Shown here: piece after piece, positions 37,015 through 50,761 of the stretch
Numbering within the stretch: the first letter of the stretch is position 1
Layout: each line of letters starts with the position of its first letter
DNA from: Pholiota molesta
Lineage: Eukaryota; Basidiomycota; Agaricomycetes; Agaricales; Strophariaceae
Assembly: GCA_014925825.1 (NCBI GenBank)
Contig: JACGCK010000049.1
Coordinates: 62,001 to 126,000 of the forward strand
Direction: 5' to 3'
Length of the DNA: 64,000 nt
Notes under the pieces: generated by a model
What the model was told of the DNA's origin: nothing
The model's database searches: none
What the model saw: only the letters and a program-made list of their open reading frames with translations
Made by a program: the position numbers and the translations under genes

Positions 37015-37378
37015 TGTCTGTCTACGGTAGCTCCAAGCCCACCCCCTCCAGCCTGGTCTCCTACCCCAGCGTATCATCATCGCTACACTCCCTACCACAG
37101 GCGACCAGTCTAAAGAACGTCGACCTGCATTCTCATATGTACGCCAACCGAGCAGCGAGAGTGAAGCCAAGGTCAGTCACTCGACACACGCACTCGGAAC
37201 TTCGCTCATTATTTTCTTCAGCTTCAAAAAGCGCTTGCGAGAACCCCTTCATCGCAATCACCTACAGGGCAGACTGTATACCGGGTAACAGTGAGTCTGT
37301 TCAATTTTCGCATTCGCGCAACGCTAATCATCTCGCGGTAGCCGCCATCCTCGTCACCATCAGATCCCACTCAATTGA
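37015..37378 (+). CDS. Small basic protein, uncharacterised
   Basis: Predicted from three exons, 37015-37171, 37222-37284 and 37342-37378, with GTCAGT and GTAACA donors and CTTCAG and GGTAG acceptors. The product is about 85 residues: a serine-rich start (MSVYGSSKPTPSSLVSYPSV), then DLHSHMYANRAARVKP, then a basic stretch SFKKRLREPLHRNH. No signal peptide, membrane segment or known domain is seen. A TATA-like box lies 68 nt upstream. It does not end in a CaaX motif, so a mating pheromone is not supported. The exon model is consistent, but the family is unknown to me. Confidence 0.4.
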
Positions 37379-40300
37379 CGATGCGCTCAGTACGTGGTTA
37401 ACACAACTGTTATCCCGCACGCGCCTGACCAGCAACCCCCTCCCCAATAGAAGTCCAAATTCTCGACATGAATGCCGTGCATTTGATTCCATTCCTATCG
37501 TCTTGCCTTCTTTTTACACCGGAGAAGAACACTACCGCTTCCGCTTCCATTTTTATTGGACCACACCGCCCTGCCGCTAGATACGGCCACCAAAATTCAC
37601 CTGCCCCTTCCTTACCCCTCCATGCCACATGTTTTCTTTGCTTTCCTGTTCGCATGCATCTAATAGACAACCCATGTATCTCTCAGCATTTTTTTACTCG
37701 TATTTCGGTCGGGATACTCGGTCTAATATTATTTAGCTTTGGTTTATAGATTCTCGTCGTCGCATCATGTATATATATCTACTACTCCATTTCCGGTCTC
37801 AATGATATCTCTCTTTTTGGGCTTACCATTCCAATGAGCGCTACGTTTAGTCTAATGAGTGGCTGGTCCAGATCAATCATTCAATCATGGTTTAGTATAT
37901 GGCATGCATGTTTCTCTTTAATGTTTGGGCTTGACAGAATGGATGTACACCAGTTAGTTTGGTTAATATTAAGCTTATATGGATCCGTCTCAAATTTGTT
38001 CAACAACAGCGCCTGCACACCACTGTCTTTGATCATCGATGTTGTTCGTTCCCAGAAATCATCTACTACATATCTCAGGCTCGGCTTGCATGGTTTATCC
38101 TCTGTTGCACCATTTTGATGTGTTTGTTGCTACTAACTTCCCTCATCGGGGAATTGAATATCGTACTGAGATCATCCAGCATCATCTACTTAATGCAAGC
38201 ATGCGCACAGGTCCAAGCGCGCACTTTACTTTTCCGGCAATCAGGAGCTATAGGAGGCGGGAAAGAACGTGACAACCACGCGACCGTAGCTCTCCCACGT
38301 GTGATACACAAAATAAGGTATAGTCTGGCGGCCACTGTCTTCTCAAGTTCTCCTCGTCTAGGTCGCGTTGCTCTACGCGTAGAACTTCTTTTTAACGACG
38401 CCTGGCGCTTAAACGCGTCGCAGCGTCATATCACCTCCACCGTCCCCGCCTGGCCCATCCTGAACTCGCGCGCTGTAGCATTTGGACCTCGTGAGCACTT
38501 GAGCGGCCCCTCGCCTACTGCTTACACGTCTCCCCGAATTTCCGCCTAGATATCCGGAGTACGTTGGAGACACCAGGGTCCTTCGGCAGATTGCGAAAAA
38601 AATTCCGAAATGGCCGCAACAGAGGTTAGTTACTCTCAGGTAACCCTATGAGACCCTATGTCAGGCTATTGCGCCCACAAAGCGTTCCCACAGCGCATCA
38701 AATATATACTTATAATTGGCCCAGTGAACGTTTCAGCCTCTGTCTACCTCTCGCCTGGGCCCCGCCTTCCTCTTGCGTATCTCCTCCGCCCGCCGATTGG
38801 TAGCTTTCGACATGCCGCCGATTACCTTCCCTCGAAATGAGATGCGGCGCACGTCGCAAACACCGAAACTGTTATTAAGACGCACTGGCCCTGCTGGCCC
38901 TGACTGCTCCAGTAGCTATCGCTGCCCATTGGCTACCCACCCTCCTCGAGGAGCGAAAATAGTCCGAGGCGCGGAGCAGCGTTGTGGCAAGTTAATAAAC
39001 CCGTCGCCATGCGCTCTTGGGATGTTTTGCACCTCATCTGGTTGTTGTTTCATCTGCCATGTACCATGGTGCTGCGCTAGACGGGAATTGCATGGATGAG
39101 GAGCTTTGATTCGGTGGGACGGATATGTGCCGTGAGTCTTGTGTATTTTCTACAAATGCCTCTCAGGGCTCAATGCGTGCTCGTTATTGGATCATGGATG
39201 TCCAAGTAGGATTATCATGGCGCCTTTGAACCGTGCAGAACTCTCCTGTAAGTATTTTCAATCTTTGTCAATTGGCTATAAGGATGATATTTTTGCCGGC
39301 TCGCAACCGCAGCGCTGATATTTTTCCAGTTTCTCCCCCACACCTGCGCTTACTCACCACCAGTCCGGAAGCGCTCGCCGCTGGGTTGTGGCATGGTACT
39401 AGTAACTTGAATGATACATCAAAAGGCAGCCATCCATCACCCGTGTAAGTTCTTGCACCATTTGTACTCTGACTGCGCAAGTTGTTGGCTGGCTGATACG
39501 GCTATATCGGCCCATGCCGTACTCTGTATGCTGGCTCAGAGGCAACTGCTCCTTCCAGTCATGATCCACGCTGAATTGCAAGGCCTCAAGGCGCTTTATC
39601 TCTGACCGGAGACTTCAAGATGTACGTACCGGTACCGCGCGTTATCAGCACTACGCCCAAGTCTGCCCAAAACAGAATGCATTTCATGGAGGGTTTACGC
39701 GCGCGATTATTGGTCTGCCGCTTGGACATAACGCTCTGCGCACCGAGGAATACACCTCATCCGAGGCTCGTGTATATCTTGCTCAGCATATGCGGCTGAG
39801 AGTCTTGAGACATGGCGCGCTAAACTCAATGTTGCCCAGTGTCTATGTTATCACGAGCCTTCACGAGCTATCATTGTTGTTAGCTTGCTCAGTAGCTCAG
39901 ACATGCTATACGAAGACATCCCCAAATACCCTAAGTCTTGATTTCTCCTCCACTGTCATCCTGACACTGGCAACACCCATCCACTTGCCCGTTTGCCTAT
40001 CCAGCGTTCCCTCATGGAACGCCCGGGAACGTGCTAGCGCGCGTACACGCGTCCAAATCCTTGTGCCTATCAGCCCATCTAAAGCTTGCTTGGCCTGCGG
40101 AGATCTACATACAATTAAACCGCAATTGTCAGCTGGCGCTCTCTTACTCTCAGTGCTCAACCTTCGAGCCGACAACCTCGCACACTCGTACCCATGGCCA
40201 ATTTTACGCAGTTGGGAGCCTTTTTTCACACTGCAAGTCGTTGGCTGTAGCCGTGGCGTCTTTTCTTTAGCTGTCTAGCTGTCAATCACGGCGCATGCGC

Positions 40301-42912
40301 GTATGTGATACTATGATGGCCTTGGTCTGCCTATCACATATCGAGAGAAAGTTATTTCCGCCGTGGGTTTCCGTTCTCCAATGCGGGCATATGTTTGCTT
40401 TTGTTCTTTCCCCTTCTCCGCATTTTCTGGCCTTTCTATCAGGAATGCTTCGACTTCGCTGAACTGCGGGCTATACATACTTGTACCCTCCAAGTATAGT
40501 TGTAAGTTCTGTCTCACTAAATTTATCTTCCTACCCATTGTCGATACGGAAGCGTTAACTATTGCTATTCGCCAACTGTTCGGGCCTGGGGTGCAACTGT
40601 GAATTTAGGAGTGACTCCATGGAACATCAACTTCTCTCCCCCTTTCTCCGCATTGACACTGTTCTTGCGGATTTATGGGATATTGATCATCTCAGCACAG
40701 CGAATCTCCCATTATTTTCCTACGACACAATCTCACTATGTAGCTAGTTGACCCGGCCACATATGCGGTTGATAGATCAGCATTGGGTGAAACAAATACA
40801 CTATCAATACACTATCGCCATCCTGACAATCGTTATCTAAGCGAGCAGCTCCTTTATGTTTTCTCAGAAGCTTTATGTTGCATCTCGGAATATCAGACAG
40901 ATGGACGAAAATGAAAAGGCTCCGAGGCTGATTTATGCCTAGTCGTGTAGTACATAGCTGGTTTCCCACTGAGGTCATATGCCTACCGTGCTTCGATATC
41001 GTAGAACATGGAAGAAAGTCCCAAATAAGCCAATCGCCTCGCTGAATTTCATCCGATGACAGTCAATCGCTTGGAGGCTCCAGAATTTGCACCCTCGATA
41101 GATCTTTATGGACTGACCCAGAATTTTCAACAAAGGGGTCGTCGTAAGCTGAAGACAAGCGAGTTATGTTGATGTCATATCGTGAAATCGATGGCCCATA
41201 TCGGCGATGCGCACGCTTGCTTGCTTTGGGAAGAGGGTTCTTACCTGTTCTTGCTCTGCGCAGATAACGCGACATTTTCTCGCTCCATTGCATTCACTGT
41301 AGCATCCATTTACATCTGCAGACGTTTAGACGTAAAGTGTAATCTGTATTTACACCGATGTCTCTGATGTTCCAAACTCAGTTGTAGTTAGACGCGACTC
41401 TACGTGCGATCCATTTCACCGTTGGGAAAACACGCATGGTCAGATAGTTGATGCAAACACGCAATTACTATTTGGAACGCGCGTACGTATAGAGGACCGT
41501 CAACGAGGCTGCAGATCACATTTGTACAACAGTTCAAAGAGTCACAGGAAAAGAACAGGGAATGTGAGATGATTCACCAGATACGTAGCTGCATGTATCG
41601 GATAATCTCGGACACAGTGGCTGGCAGGGCATGCTGTGTATAATCTATCACTATCACCTGCCTTAGTCATGACGTGCACGAAAAGTCATATGAAGGCGTT
41701 CCTGCGCAGTAGGTCGGATGTTCGCTGAGCACTTGCGCTCGTAATCAAAGTTCGAGGCCACGAAAGTTTGTAGTGCATGGATGTACAATTTCCTGGAATG
41801 CGAGAGACGAATAATTAGGTTGATACTTGCCATCCCAGTGGAAAGTCGGATGCAATGCGCCTTTGTTGGAAGGTCGCTTTGGGACGTCAAAGAACATTCC
41901 CGATACTGATCTAAAGCACGCTTAATACACGCGCTATAACTGCGCCTTGGAGCATGCGAGAGTGGCATTATCCGGTCCCCTATATGCTTCGATTTAGAAT
42001 CTAATCGTCGGCGATTTATTGTTCCCATTCTTGAACTGTCCACTGTGCTCTCCACCAATTCACGGTAATCATTCTCCGCAAGAGCGGTCCGAGCGCTTGT
42101 CAGTGCTGGGAATATATAATGAGTACCAAAAGAGAGAAAGAAAGGTAACCGGTGCCAAAATTGTCCTCATCACCCTTGCGATTTGTGTGGACCTAAGATG
42201 CTAGTGCCGCAGCGATGGGATGCAAAATTTCATGATTACCATCAGTGAGTGGCCATATATATTGAATCCGTGGATCTCCAGTGATATCCAGAAAGGACCG
42301 AGTTGATATAGCGCGTTGGCCCCGATGAAAGGAGGCAGTGGCATGTGTTTGACGATATCCTACTGATGGAGGCCCATTGATACACAAGATTAATCACAGG
42401 CACGTTCATCCAGTGCCGACTGGGGGACATCACGCTGAACGAATAGTGCCAGAAGGAATGACAAAAGATAATCAGAGGTATTGCAACTCAGACAATGGTC
42501 AGAAACCCACACCGTCTTTCAATATGAAGACCGACATCCAAACGTAGGCCATAGATTCTTGAACCCTTGATTGATGACGGTAAATTAATGCAATGACGTC
42601 TTCCACAGTAGAATTGCTAACCTGGGATCCGCGGCAGAAGGATTTGTTCAAAGTAGCGGAGACTTTCGTACAATTGCAGTCGGGATCTTCCGAAAGACGG
42701 GATATAAGTATATAGGCCAGGAGTTGTTCCATTATCCATTGCACGTTGTTGACATAGAAAGTTCTAAGCTTGAGCGCAATGAGGATGAGATAGAGGGTAT
42801 ATTTTCTATTCTGTGAGCATGTGCGACACATTCGAGATCTGCAGCGCCCCCACGGAAGGGTAGAACAGGATTAGAAAAAACATAATATACAGATAGAATC
42901 GATCAAACCAGC
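37379..42912. other. Long gene-poor region
   Basis: More than 5 kb of scattered short frames on both strands. I recognise no gene, RNA or mobile element here. Confidence 0.4.
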
Positions 42913-43611
42913 CTATCCCCAGGCCGGCGTTGTACTTTCAATTATGTCAAAATTCAGTCCATCGACAACCATGAATTCACTTTACCTATAATTACAATAA
43001 GAAAACCCTCCGTAGCGAAGGACTACGTTGCGTTAACAGATATCAATGCCAGTAGTGAACGAGAGACGCACTTTGAAGAGATTCAAAACAGTATCATCGG
43101 GTGCAGGTGAAAACGTAGAATTGATGTATAGGAACTGATATTGAAGTCAACATCTATACAGGATAAACAGGGTATATGACGCACTAAAGGTTCCCCGCTT
43201 TGCCAACCTAACTCTTTCCTCAAGAACTGAATGACCGCCTGAAATCGATTAGACGCTGAAATCTTGTACATGTTCTGCTTCATAATTGGGGCATTTCCAA
43301 CGCCTTTGAAGCGCACTACAACTACAAAAGCGAACAGTAAAGCTGGGTCAACGGGTGAAAATAGATGTTCAGAAATGCGTACCCTTGGAAGTGTCCTTCT
43401 TCTTGTATGTTTCGAGAGCCTTCAACACGTCTTCACTAACATCTGCCTTCTCATTGTTCTGGATTAACGAAGATGGAGTTTTTCCACCTTGTCGAGAGTT
43501 GATATCTGGGCTTCCGGCCACTTGCGCCATACTTGATGACGGGGACCTCTCGGACGTTGGATGTTGCGAGCCTCGAGAGTCGAGGTGCTCTGGTGAGGAC
43601 CACCACTTCAA
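42913..43611 (-). CDS. ATG12: Autophagy ubiquitin-like protein ATG12
   Basis: Ubiquitin-like modifier conjugated to Atg5 by Atg7 and Atg10; the conjugate drives Atg8 lipidation on the phagophore. Exons (minus): 43611-43383, 43321-43185, 43134-43072, 43022-42986 and 42934-42913. The protein has a variable N-terminus ending LKALETYKKKDTSK. The ubiquitin fold follows: VVVRFKGVGNAPIMKQNMYK, ASNRFQAVIQFLRKELGWQS, FLYINSTFSPAPDDTVLNLF, FATEGFLIV and the invariant C-terminal NYSTTPAWG with the conjugating Gly before TAG. Exon 4 lacks one A (GTAATTATAG where GTAAATTATAG is needed), in line with the base loss seen across the window. The start may instead be the inner Met (MAQVAGSPD). Confidence 0.93.
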
Positions 43612-43679
43612 AGGCGTGACGAATGACAGGTGACCGGTGATGTCGTTACAGTTATGTTGTGTTACTTCATGTCACATAG

Positions 43680-44076
43680 ATGGCGCTTGGCACTGCTCTC
43701 TCTACTGTGAACGTTGGCTCAAACGTTCAAATTCAATTCAAAGTCAATTGCGGGTCAGCAAATACCTCAAGATAGTTGGACTGGTAAAAACGTCTTTGGG
43801 TGAGTAAGCCTGCCTATAAAGTGAGAATATGCTAATACTAAGTAGTGTTCACGGGCCTTGTCAGGGCAAATCACGCCTATGGGCCAGAATATCCATCCAT
43901 CATCCACGCAGAATCCATTCTGCTATCGATCTTGGTACTTAATCCCGGTGACCGTCTTGACTCCTCGCTTGTGTCGACTTTCTCTTCTAGAAGAACGGAC
44001 CGGACGGTTGCCGGACGGGCAACCGGCCTACGATCTCGAAACAGTTGTGGAGCGGACAACAGCAGCTAGCAAGTAA
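43680..44076 (+). CDS. Possible small gene divergent from ATG12
   Basis: An ATG at 43680 (MALGTALSTVNVGSNVQIQF) begins 68 bp from the ATG12 start on the other strand. GT and AG signals near 43800 and 43844 could join it to a later frame that ends ERTGRLPDGQPAYDLETVVE followed by RTTAASK and a stop at 44076. No domain is recognised and the splice model is not settled. Confidence 0.3.
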
Positions 44077-45143
44077 GTAATGATTAAGTAGGCTTCCAGT
44101 TTCCCCCAGACAATCTAACAGGAATATTAGGAATATGCCACGCAGATCTAGAATACTACTGAAGACCGTTCCGTCACTTCAGCATACTTAGTCGGAGAGT
44201 TCTCTTCTCAAATTGTGAATGTATTAAATGAGTCATGCAAGGCAGCGAGACCAATGCGCCAACCAAGGACCGGCCGTATAGGTCAGCATCCGGTGCACGA
44301 ATGGTAAGCGGGCGAGCTCTAAGGTATACATTTATGTGGTTCGTGCTGGGAATAAGCGCCCATAAGCGCAATCACGCGCTTGTGCGCTTGAGCAATGTCA
44401 TCAAAATGACATAGTTGATACAACGAGCATTCACTACAATTTAGATTAGGCTGCATGCACTTAAGTTGCGCATTTCGTTACCGTTCAATTTGATCAGCGT
44501 CACAAATTTATGAGAGTGGGTAATATTCCAGTAACTTACTTGTGATCGAAATCATACCCATTAGCAGATAGGCTGCTATGTGGACATATGTGGATTCGGG
44601 TCGAGCGAGCGCCGCAGGGCAACATGTCATTCCAAGGTGTATAACTCAAGAACTAGCCCAAGTATCTTATCACGAAAGGTGCAGCTGCAGTGAATATCAT
44701 ATTATAAGTTGGACGTGTGGTTGTGTCCGTGCCAGAACGCCAAGTGGCTATATATATGCATATGGTACAATTGAACTTGGAAAGCAAGGTAACTAACTAT
44801 ATATAACTAACTGCGGGGCTGAGAACGTTCTCAAGCCCCATTCTCACAAATTCGTCCCCGGATACACGGCCCCGCTCCAGCAGTGACACCCGCGTCCAAA
44901 GCCGCATTCGCACCTGAAAAACCGTGCGACGGCCCCACCTCCCTCGAAGGCGTCTTGTGACCCATCCTGTGCGCTGGTCGGTCAAGCTGACCTCGCTTCC
45001 GATGTGAATCCGCGAGCGAGAAAGCTCCCTCCGAACGTCATGACCTCTGAGTAAAAGTACGTCGGGCCTGCTGTTCTGTCAGAGCCGTAATATAACCGAC
45101 GATGCAATCAACGCGGAATTGTACATGCTTTGCCAGCAGGGCC
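44077..45143. other. Intergenic region
   Basis: No gene or repeat recognised. Confidence 0.4.
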
Positions 45144-46604
45144 CTATTGCAGGTCCGAAGCCTGGTGCGCTATTGGGAGAGTTTTGTGTGGGGGATAGGT
45201 TGGCGATCCAAACGTCTGTCTCATCAGCGTGACCATCGCTTTTGACTTCGGAAACTCTGAATGCGACGCCGTCGATGGAGCCGCTGTCTTGTTGTGAGAC
45301 TTCAATGCCCTGTCGCCGTCCCGCAGCCACGCGGACGGTATGAAGCCGACGCTGGTCCCTATTTGGGCATCGAGCTGCTTGGCGTTGTGAACCCGTAGAG
45401 CGATGAGCACGAAGACAATACCTGGAATGGAAATAATTGAGCGAGAAAATCAAAATATGTTTCTGATCCCATGCTTACCAAGACTAGGGACGATGGCGTT
45501 TTGCACAACATACTGGAAGGTGTTGTTGGCGAAGTATAGGATAACGAGGATGAATAGTTGGCCCGTGTATATCATAGCGCTCTCGATAATGATCCGAACG
45601 ATTTTGAGGAGGCTGAGTCGTGAGCTTCGATCTATGACCCCAGACGCGGTTGAGTTCCGGTGCTGATTCCATATTTTGAGGGTGATAAGGCCAGTAGTAA
45701 TGACGTTTTGCGCGAGGGAAACAGGGTATATCGCATTCAGGGACATAATTTCTGATTGGACTGAGAAGCGCAATGGGTTATCAAACCAGATCATAGTGTA
45801 TACGTTGATGCCTAGAACTCAATGTCAAGACACAGCAGTCAAAAAAAAGGAATCCTCCGCACCTATTGATGCAGCAAGTAGTAATAGAGGAACTATGATC
45901 AAGATCAGGTTGTTGTTCCAGACGCAGTAACATCGATATATCTCAAGATATACATTAGTTGAGAAGGTCATAGTTATTCAAGCTGAACATGTTAGACTCA
46001 CCACGAGAATGTCGCCGACCCAAATGATTAAGCACACCAAAAGATTATTGACAAACGTATCCCAATTGCGAAACTCCCAAAAGAACATGTATCCAGCTGG
46101 TGGCTGCAAGACATAGGCTCGTAGGAAGCGGTAAAATCCGAGTACTGCAAGCATCAGAATCATTATACTGGCAGGAGACTATAAGCCAATTAAGCCAATA
46201 GAGTGGTACTTACCTGTGTGGAAAGATGATATCAAGTACATTATAATCATTGATACTGGGAAAATCTAAGGGTGTTAGTGTCAGCAAGTAATCATGATGG
46301 GGGTTGGAGATCATCGCACCCAACTCATAGAACTATTGCGCGATGACTTCCGTTGATGTCTTTTTAACATGACAGACATAGCTGCAATAAAGAGAGAGGT
46401 ATAGATTCCTGGAAAAGTGCTTCAGATGACTCGCCGCCGCAGGTGATCAGGATACGAACTCACCATGAACCAATGTCTAACAGATGATGCCAAGATGAAC
46501 ATGTACATTTCTTGAAAAGGCTGAATGGGACGCACCTCCACGAAAAGGGCTATAGAATAGGCAAGATCCACGGATATCCCCCGAAGCGTGAAGGTGCCAA
46601 CCAT
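45144..46604 (-). CDS. Agaricomycete 7TM family membrane protein
   Basis: Predicted seven-helix protein of a family common in mushrooms and still without a known function. The N-terminus GISVDLAYSIALFVE is followed after introns by GIYTSLFIAAMSVMLKRHQR, AVLGFYRFLRAYVLQP, WEFRNWDTFVNNLLVCLIIW with VGDILV, IYPVSLAQNVITTGLITLKI, IVRIIIESAMIYTGQLFILV and a cytosolic tail after FVLIALRVHNAKQ that ends at 45144. The layout (N-outside, basic loop after helix 2, GD before helix 4, conserved ITTGLI, RIIIESA) matches the paralog at 51605. I saw no frame break. It is not a pheromone receptor by sequence, and a receptor role is only a possibility. Confidence 0.7.
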
Positions 46605-49600
46605 CCTCCCTGCTAGTTGGCGAAATGCGCAAACGCTATGGTCAATCCAACTTCACGAGGGGAGCGAAAAGGAATGCGGCGTGGAAATAGGCTTGCCCCC
46701 TGTGCATGCACGAATTCATATATTCACAGACTGTCGGTGGTATTAAACAAAAGAAGGAGTTGAACGAGGTGCCGCTCAGCCGCTGACAGCACTCACGTAT
46801 CCAGGACCCCTGATAAATGAGTCCGGCTAAATTTCTTCGGGTCATTGTAATTGTAATTCACACAAACATATACTTTTCTGCCCAATCTCTTCCCAATCTT
46901 TTCAGCGTCGGTCAAGCTATAGAAGTTTAGACGATCGTATTGAGCGGCAGGAAGTAAGAGAAAACGTTGCACAATGCAAACCCCTTACATCGACTGCCTA
47001 CTAGTACGATTCAACGTTACATAAGATGACACCACGTATTCCGCAACTTGGGACAGCAAACTCAACAAACTGTCCTATTCAATACAAATGAAAGCAGAGA
47101 ATCTTTTCCGGGGTCCTCCTGGAAATTCCCGTTAGCACTGGCATAATTCCTATTACATCATTTTCGGAGAGAATCAGCCACCATCACCCAGAGCCGAGCC
47201 TCCGACCTTACGCCGGCACTATCCGCACTGCTGAATATTGTGGGCTACCCAAGTCAGCAGCGAGCCCTCGCGCCTCCTCGCGCTCACCTGATATTTGGCT
47301 TCACATGTCATCGTCGTCTAGGTGAGCAGACATGCAGCCTCCAAGGGAGTCCAGCAGCTCCAGCTACATATGTAGCCTGAACATCTCTTATACTTAGTTA
47401 TATTATTAGGTCGATCTTGCAGCTGTCCGATGAGGTTTCCGAACCCCACAAATGACCCACAGGTGGCAAAAGTCTCCCATTCAATTCAGACATATGAAGG
47501 GAGTGGACACGAGCTTGTATTTCTTCTTTTCTGGAACCCCGCACCAGCCTCTTAATCAAATTGCCGGGGCAGTAAAGATGGTAACCTTAAACTACCTCAA
47601 CGATTCAAAAGGTATTGATATTTTGTGAACCATGATATCTGAAACCTTGCACCTGCCCGCATGCCCTGCTGCCTAGCAAGTTACGAGAGGCTACGAGCCC
47701 TTTTGAACTAGACGGCATCTCTTGATGCCGTCAAACTTCATCTTGACGCCTGGTATTTAGCTGATATCAACTTGACGTATCCATTCTTGACCCATTCATC
47801 GGCGTCCGCAGGTTGGTAGAGTGAGTAAGTACCTAGAAAATATACGTTTATGTACGAGATGCCCCATAGTCTCTCAGTAATTCGCCCGATGCGTGTCTCC
47901 ATGGCACATGCAGAATTGTGCCTGCGAGTGGCCATTGGGAGCGACTCGACGGCCGACCCAATGACAAACACTCGGATCCTGCCGGGCGCTAATTATCCAT
48001 AATTAAAGTCGGGCTGCCTCCCCCAATGCACGAGCTGAACATCTACAACATTACACGCAAGAAAAAGAAATGGTAGGACAGCTTTTCATGACTATTCATC
48101 GAAGTGTCGGACAACGACAGAAGTGGGGATCGACCATTGAATAAGTACTGGCATCAGCCTCAACGTAACTTATGGGTCTAGGCCACTACGTAGCGATATG
48201 GCAGCGGCAGCGAGTAGTGATTGAGCGGAGAAGTATGAACAGATGGATACCTATGGATACTTACATACTCATGTCCAGATGTTCTCCGAAGAATTACTGA
48301 TATTCCTGAATCAACTGTATCAGGTGTGAGTTATGTAGTATCGAAGGTAAAGGGCAAATTAAGCTTTAAGGTTGGCGCCAAAAAATACGTGACCTAACGG
48401 TCGTGAAGAGTTTACGGACGCGGTGCACAATTTAGCACACTCGATCCATAAATGTAAAAGGTGTAAAATCAGATATGACCGGTAATCTCTGCGCCTAGAC
48501 GGGATCGATTAGCGCCAGATCGGTTGAAAACAGTGCGATCATCCAAGGCTCTGGCGGCGAGCAAAGAAATACGATCGACTTGACTAGCTTGACTCTTGAT
48601 GAAAAGATCTAGACATCTGTGGCACAAAAGATTGAATAGCTCATATTTGTTTTGACCCTTGCTTAATCTATAGCAACTGGCACTGGCCATTGCATTATTG
48701 GTGCGCAGCGACATTATAAGCGCCTCCAATTTGCAGCGTGTGAGGCGTGTGAGGCCTTGGGTGCCACCAAATCTCGTGGGTCGGTCAAGCTGCCGAAGCG
48801 ATCTATAAATACTCCTGACATTTCAGGGATAAATTTAGCGCTCGCTGTGCCACGAATCATTTACTTACCAAGTATTTGCTTCCCGTTCAAACGCCAGTCC
48901 GGCCTGCGTGAGTAAAGGAAAATTTGGCGCGGGCAGACATCGTGAAAGGAGAGCCAAAAATCCCAGAGAACGCTGAGAAGTGAGGGCTCATGCGCTCACG
49001 ACTTTGACAATCATGTATGAAAAGGGCTTGAACTCGGTGCTTTTTTACACGATCGGTACCGGTACTGCATGCAATATAAACACCGCGGCGTGGGCAGGTG
49101 GTTCGCTGTTGATCAATCAGCTGCGGCCCAAATCAACCTTCTGCCACAGAAAACATGTCAATCTCGACTCGTCAGTCAATTGGAAAGCCAGCTAATATAT
49201 ATTCATCTAGCGGCTCAAAAACAACTGCTTTGTCGAGTTTCGACAGCATCAATGGAACTAAATCCCAGAAATTCACAGCACCCCAATGGAAACATTCTAT
49301 TCGAATGGGTACGGCAAAGTTTTTACAGTCAGGAAGACATATTTACTAGATAAACTTTGCGAGAGAGGTATGTACTGCACTTGAACTGAAACGCGATACC
49401 ACTCTTCAACGAGGCTTGCCTTCACCTTGACACCTTTCAACAGGTCCAATGCAGGTAATCTAAATGGAACATCTGTTGTCAACAATTATTCCCTTCGTCT
49501 GCTGCCGCAGCAATTTATGTAGGGACTCAAGGTATATATGGGTGAGTAAAACATACTCCTTCAGCTGGAGGGAACTTAACGTACTTAGTCAGTTACCGTC

Positions 49601-50761
49601 ATGGGACTTTCCGCGCTGACCGAACCATCGCTCTTCCATAAATAAAATGCGTTCCTTCATGGGCTATGCCACGCAGTCTCCTCCGTATGTTGCCACGGGT
49701 TTTCGTTAGCGGGGTGGGAGAAATTGCCGAGGTGAGCGGGGTCACGGTAGTGGCATGTTCTCGAGGCTATACAGGAAGTTGAATGAGCATGTCAGCGTAT
49801 CCAAGCCTTGGCCGAAGGGTGACTGACACCGCTGAAAACTTCGAAGTGTGACCACACGATGTTTAGATTGCAAAAGAACTCATCTGGGACTAGTTGATTC
49901 GGTCCTGAGAACATTATTCTGATCTACTGTCTGCCGTGGCAGCAAGGTCGTTGATGTATGTATTAATATAGTATGTTTCAAATTCAGAAAGAAAAAGAAA
50001 GAAAGAAAGAAAAGGAATTCTACATCTGCCCAGGTGCACCTCTTGGCAGCGAACAGAGAAACAGCGCGGTTGATTGTACCGGGACACTGACTATGATGTT
50101 TCCTACATCCACAAGCCAGACCTGTGTTTAGTAACGCCACCCGGCTGAAATGTGGAACCTCGAATCGCGTATACGCAACGACCTCCTTAAGAGCGCGTCG
50201 TGCGGCGTGGGTGAAACTTAGATGAGAAACCTTGAATGTGGGATCCTGGGGGTTGAATACTGGCGGAGAGATTTTAGGCCGAGAGGAGGTGGAAGTTTTC
50301 GAACCGTTGAAACGGATGCTTGTGGTGATGGGCGCTAAAAAAAAAACAAGGCGCTTGTTTGCGCACGTGAGTAGGTATTCGATGGTAAGTGTATTAAGCA
50401 CAATACTATGCTCTCGCCGTTATATCAGATAGGAGTAGAGGTACTTAGCTAGAGCTGAAGGCTATTAATTTCCGCAAATAACTCGGTCGTTCAGGCGTTT
50501 AAACTCCAGAGCATGTGTATATTTCGCTTACACTGAGTGATATGTTTACGACAGCCGATGTGCGCATCGCATAACACGAACACCAATATTGGTGACATAG
50601 GCCGCGTAATCCGAGAGGTTAAGGCTCGTTAAGCTAATGCGAGGACTCTATTGCGCTAAAATAAATTTGGAGCGGGTACGCACTGCCCCGAAGACCAGCG
50701 AGTATACTAACTATTCGAAGCTTGACTGCGGATCACAACCGTGGGCGGTATCACCCAGGTA
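46605..50761. other. Gene-poor region between divergent 7TM paralogs
   Basis: About 4 kb with no recognised gene. An AAAG-type microsatellite lies at 49986-50014. A minus-strand frame at 50401-49880 is long (173 codons) but has no recognisable motif. Confidence 0.4.

Noticed and set aside
37015..37378. Mating pheromone precursor
   Set aside because: No CaaX motif at the predicted C-terminus.
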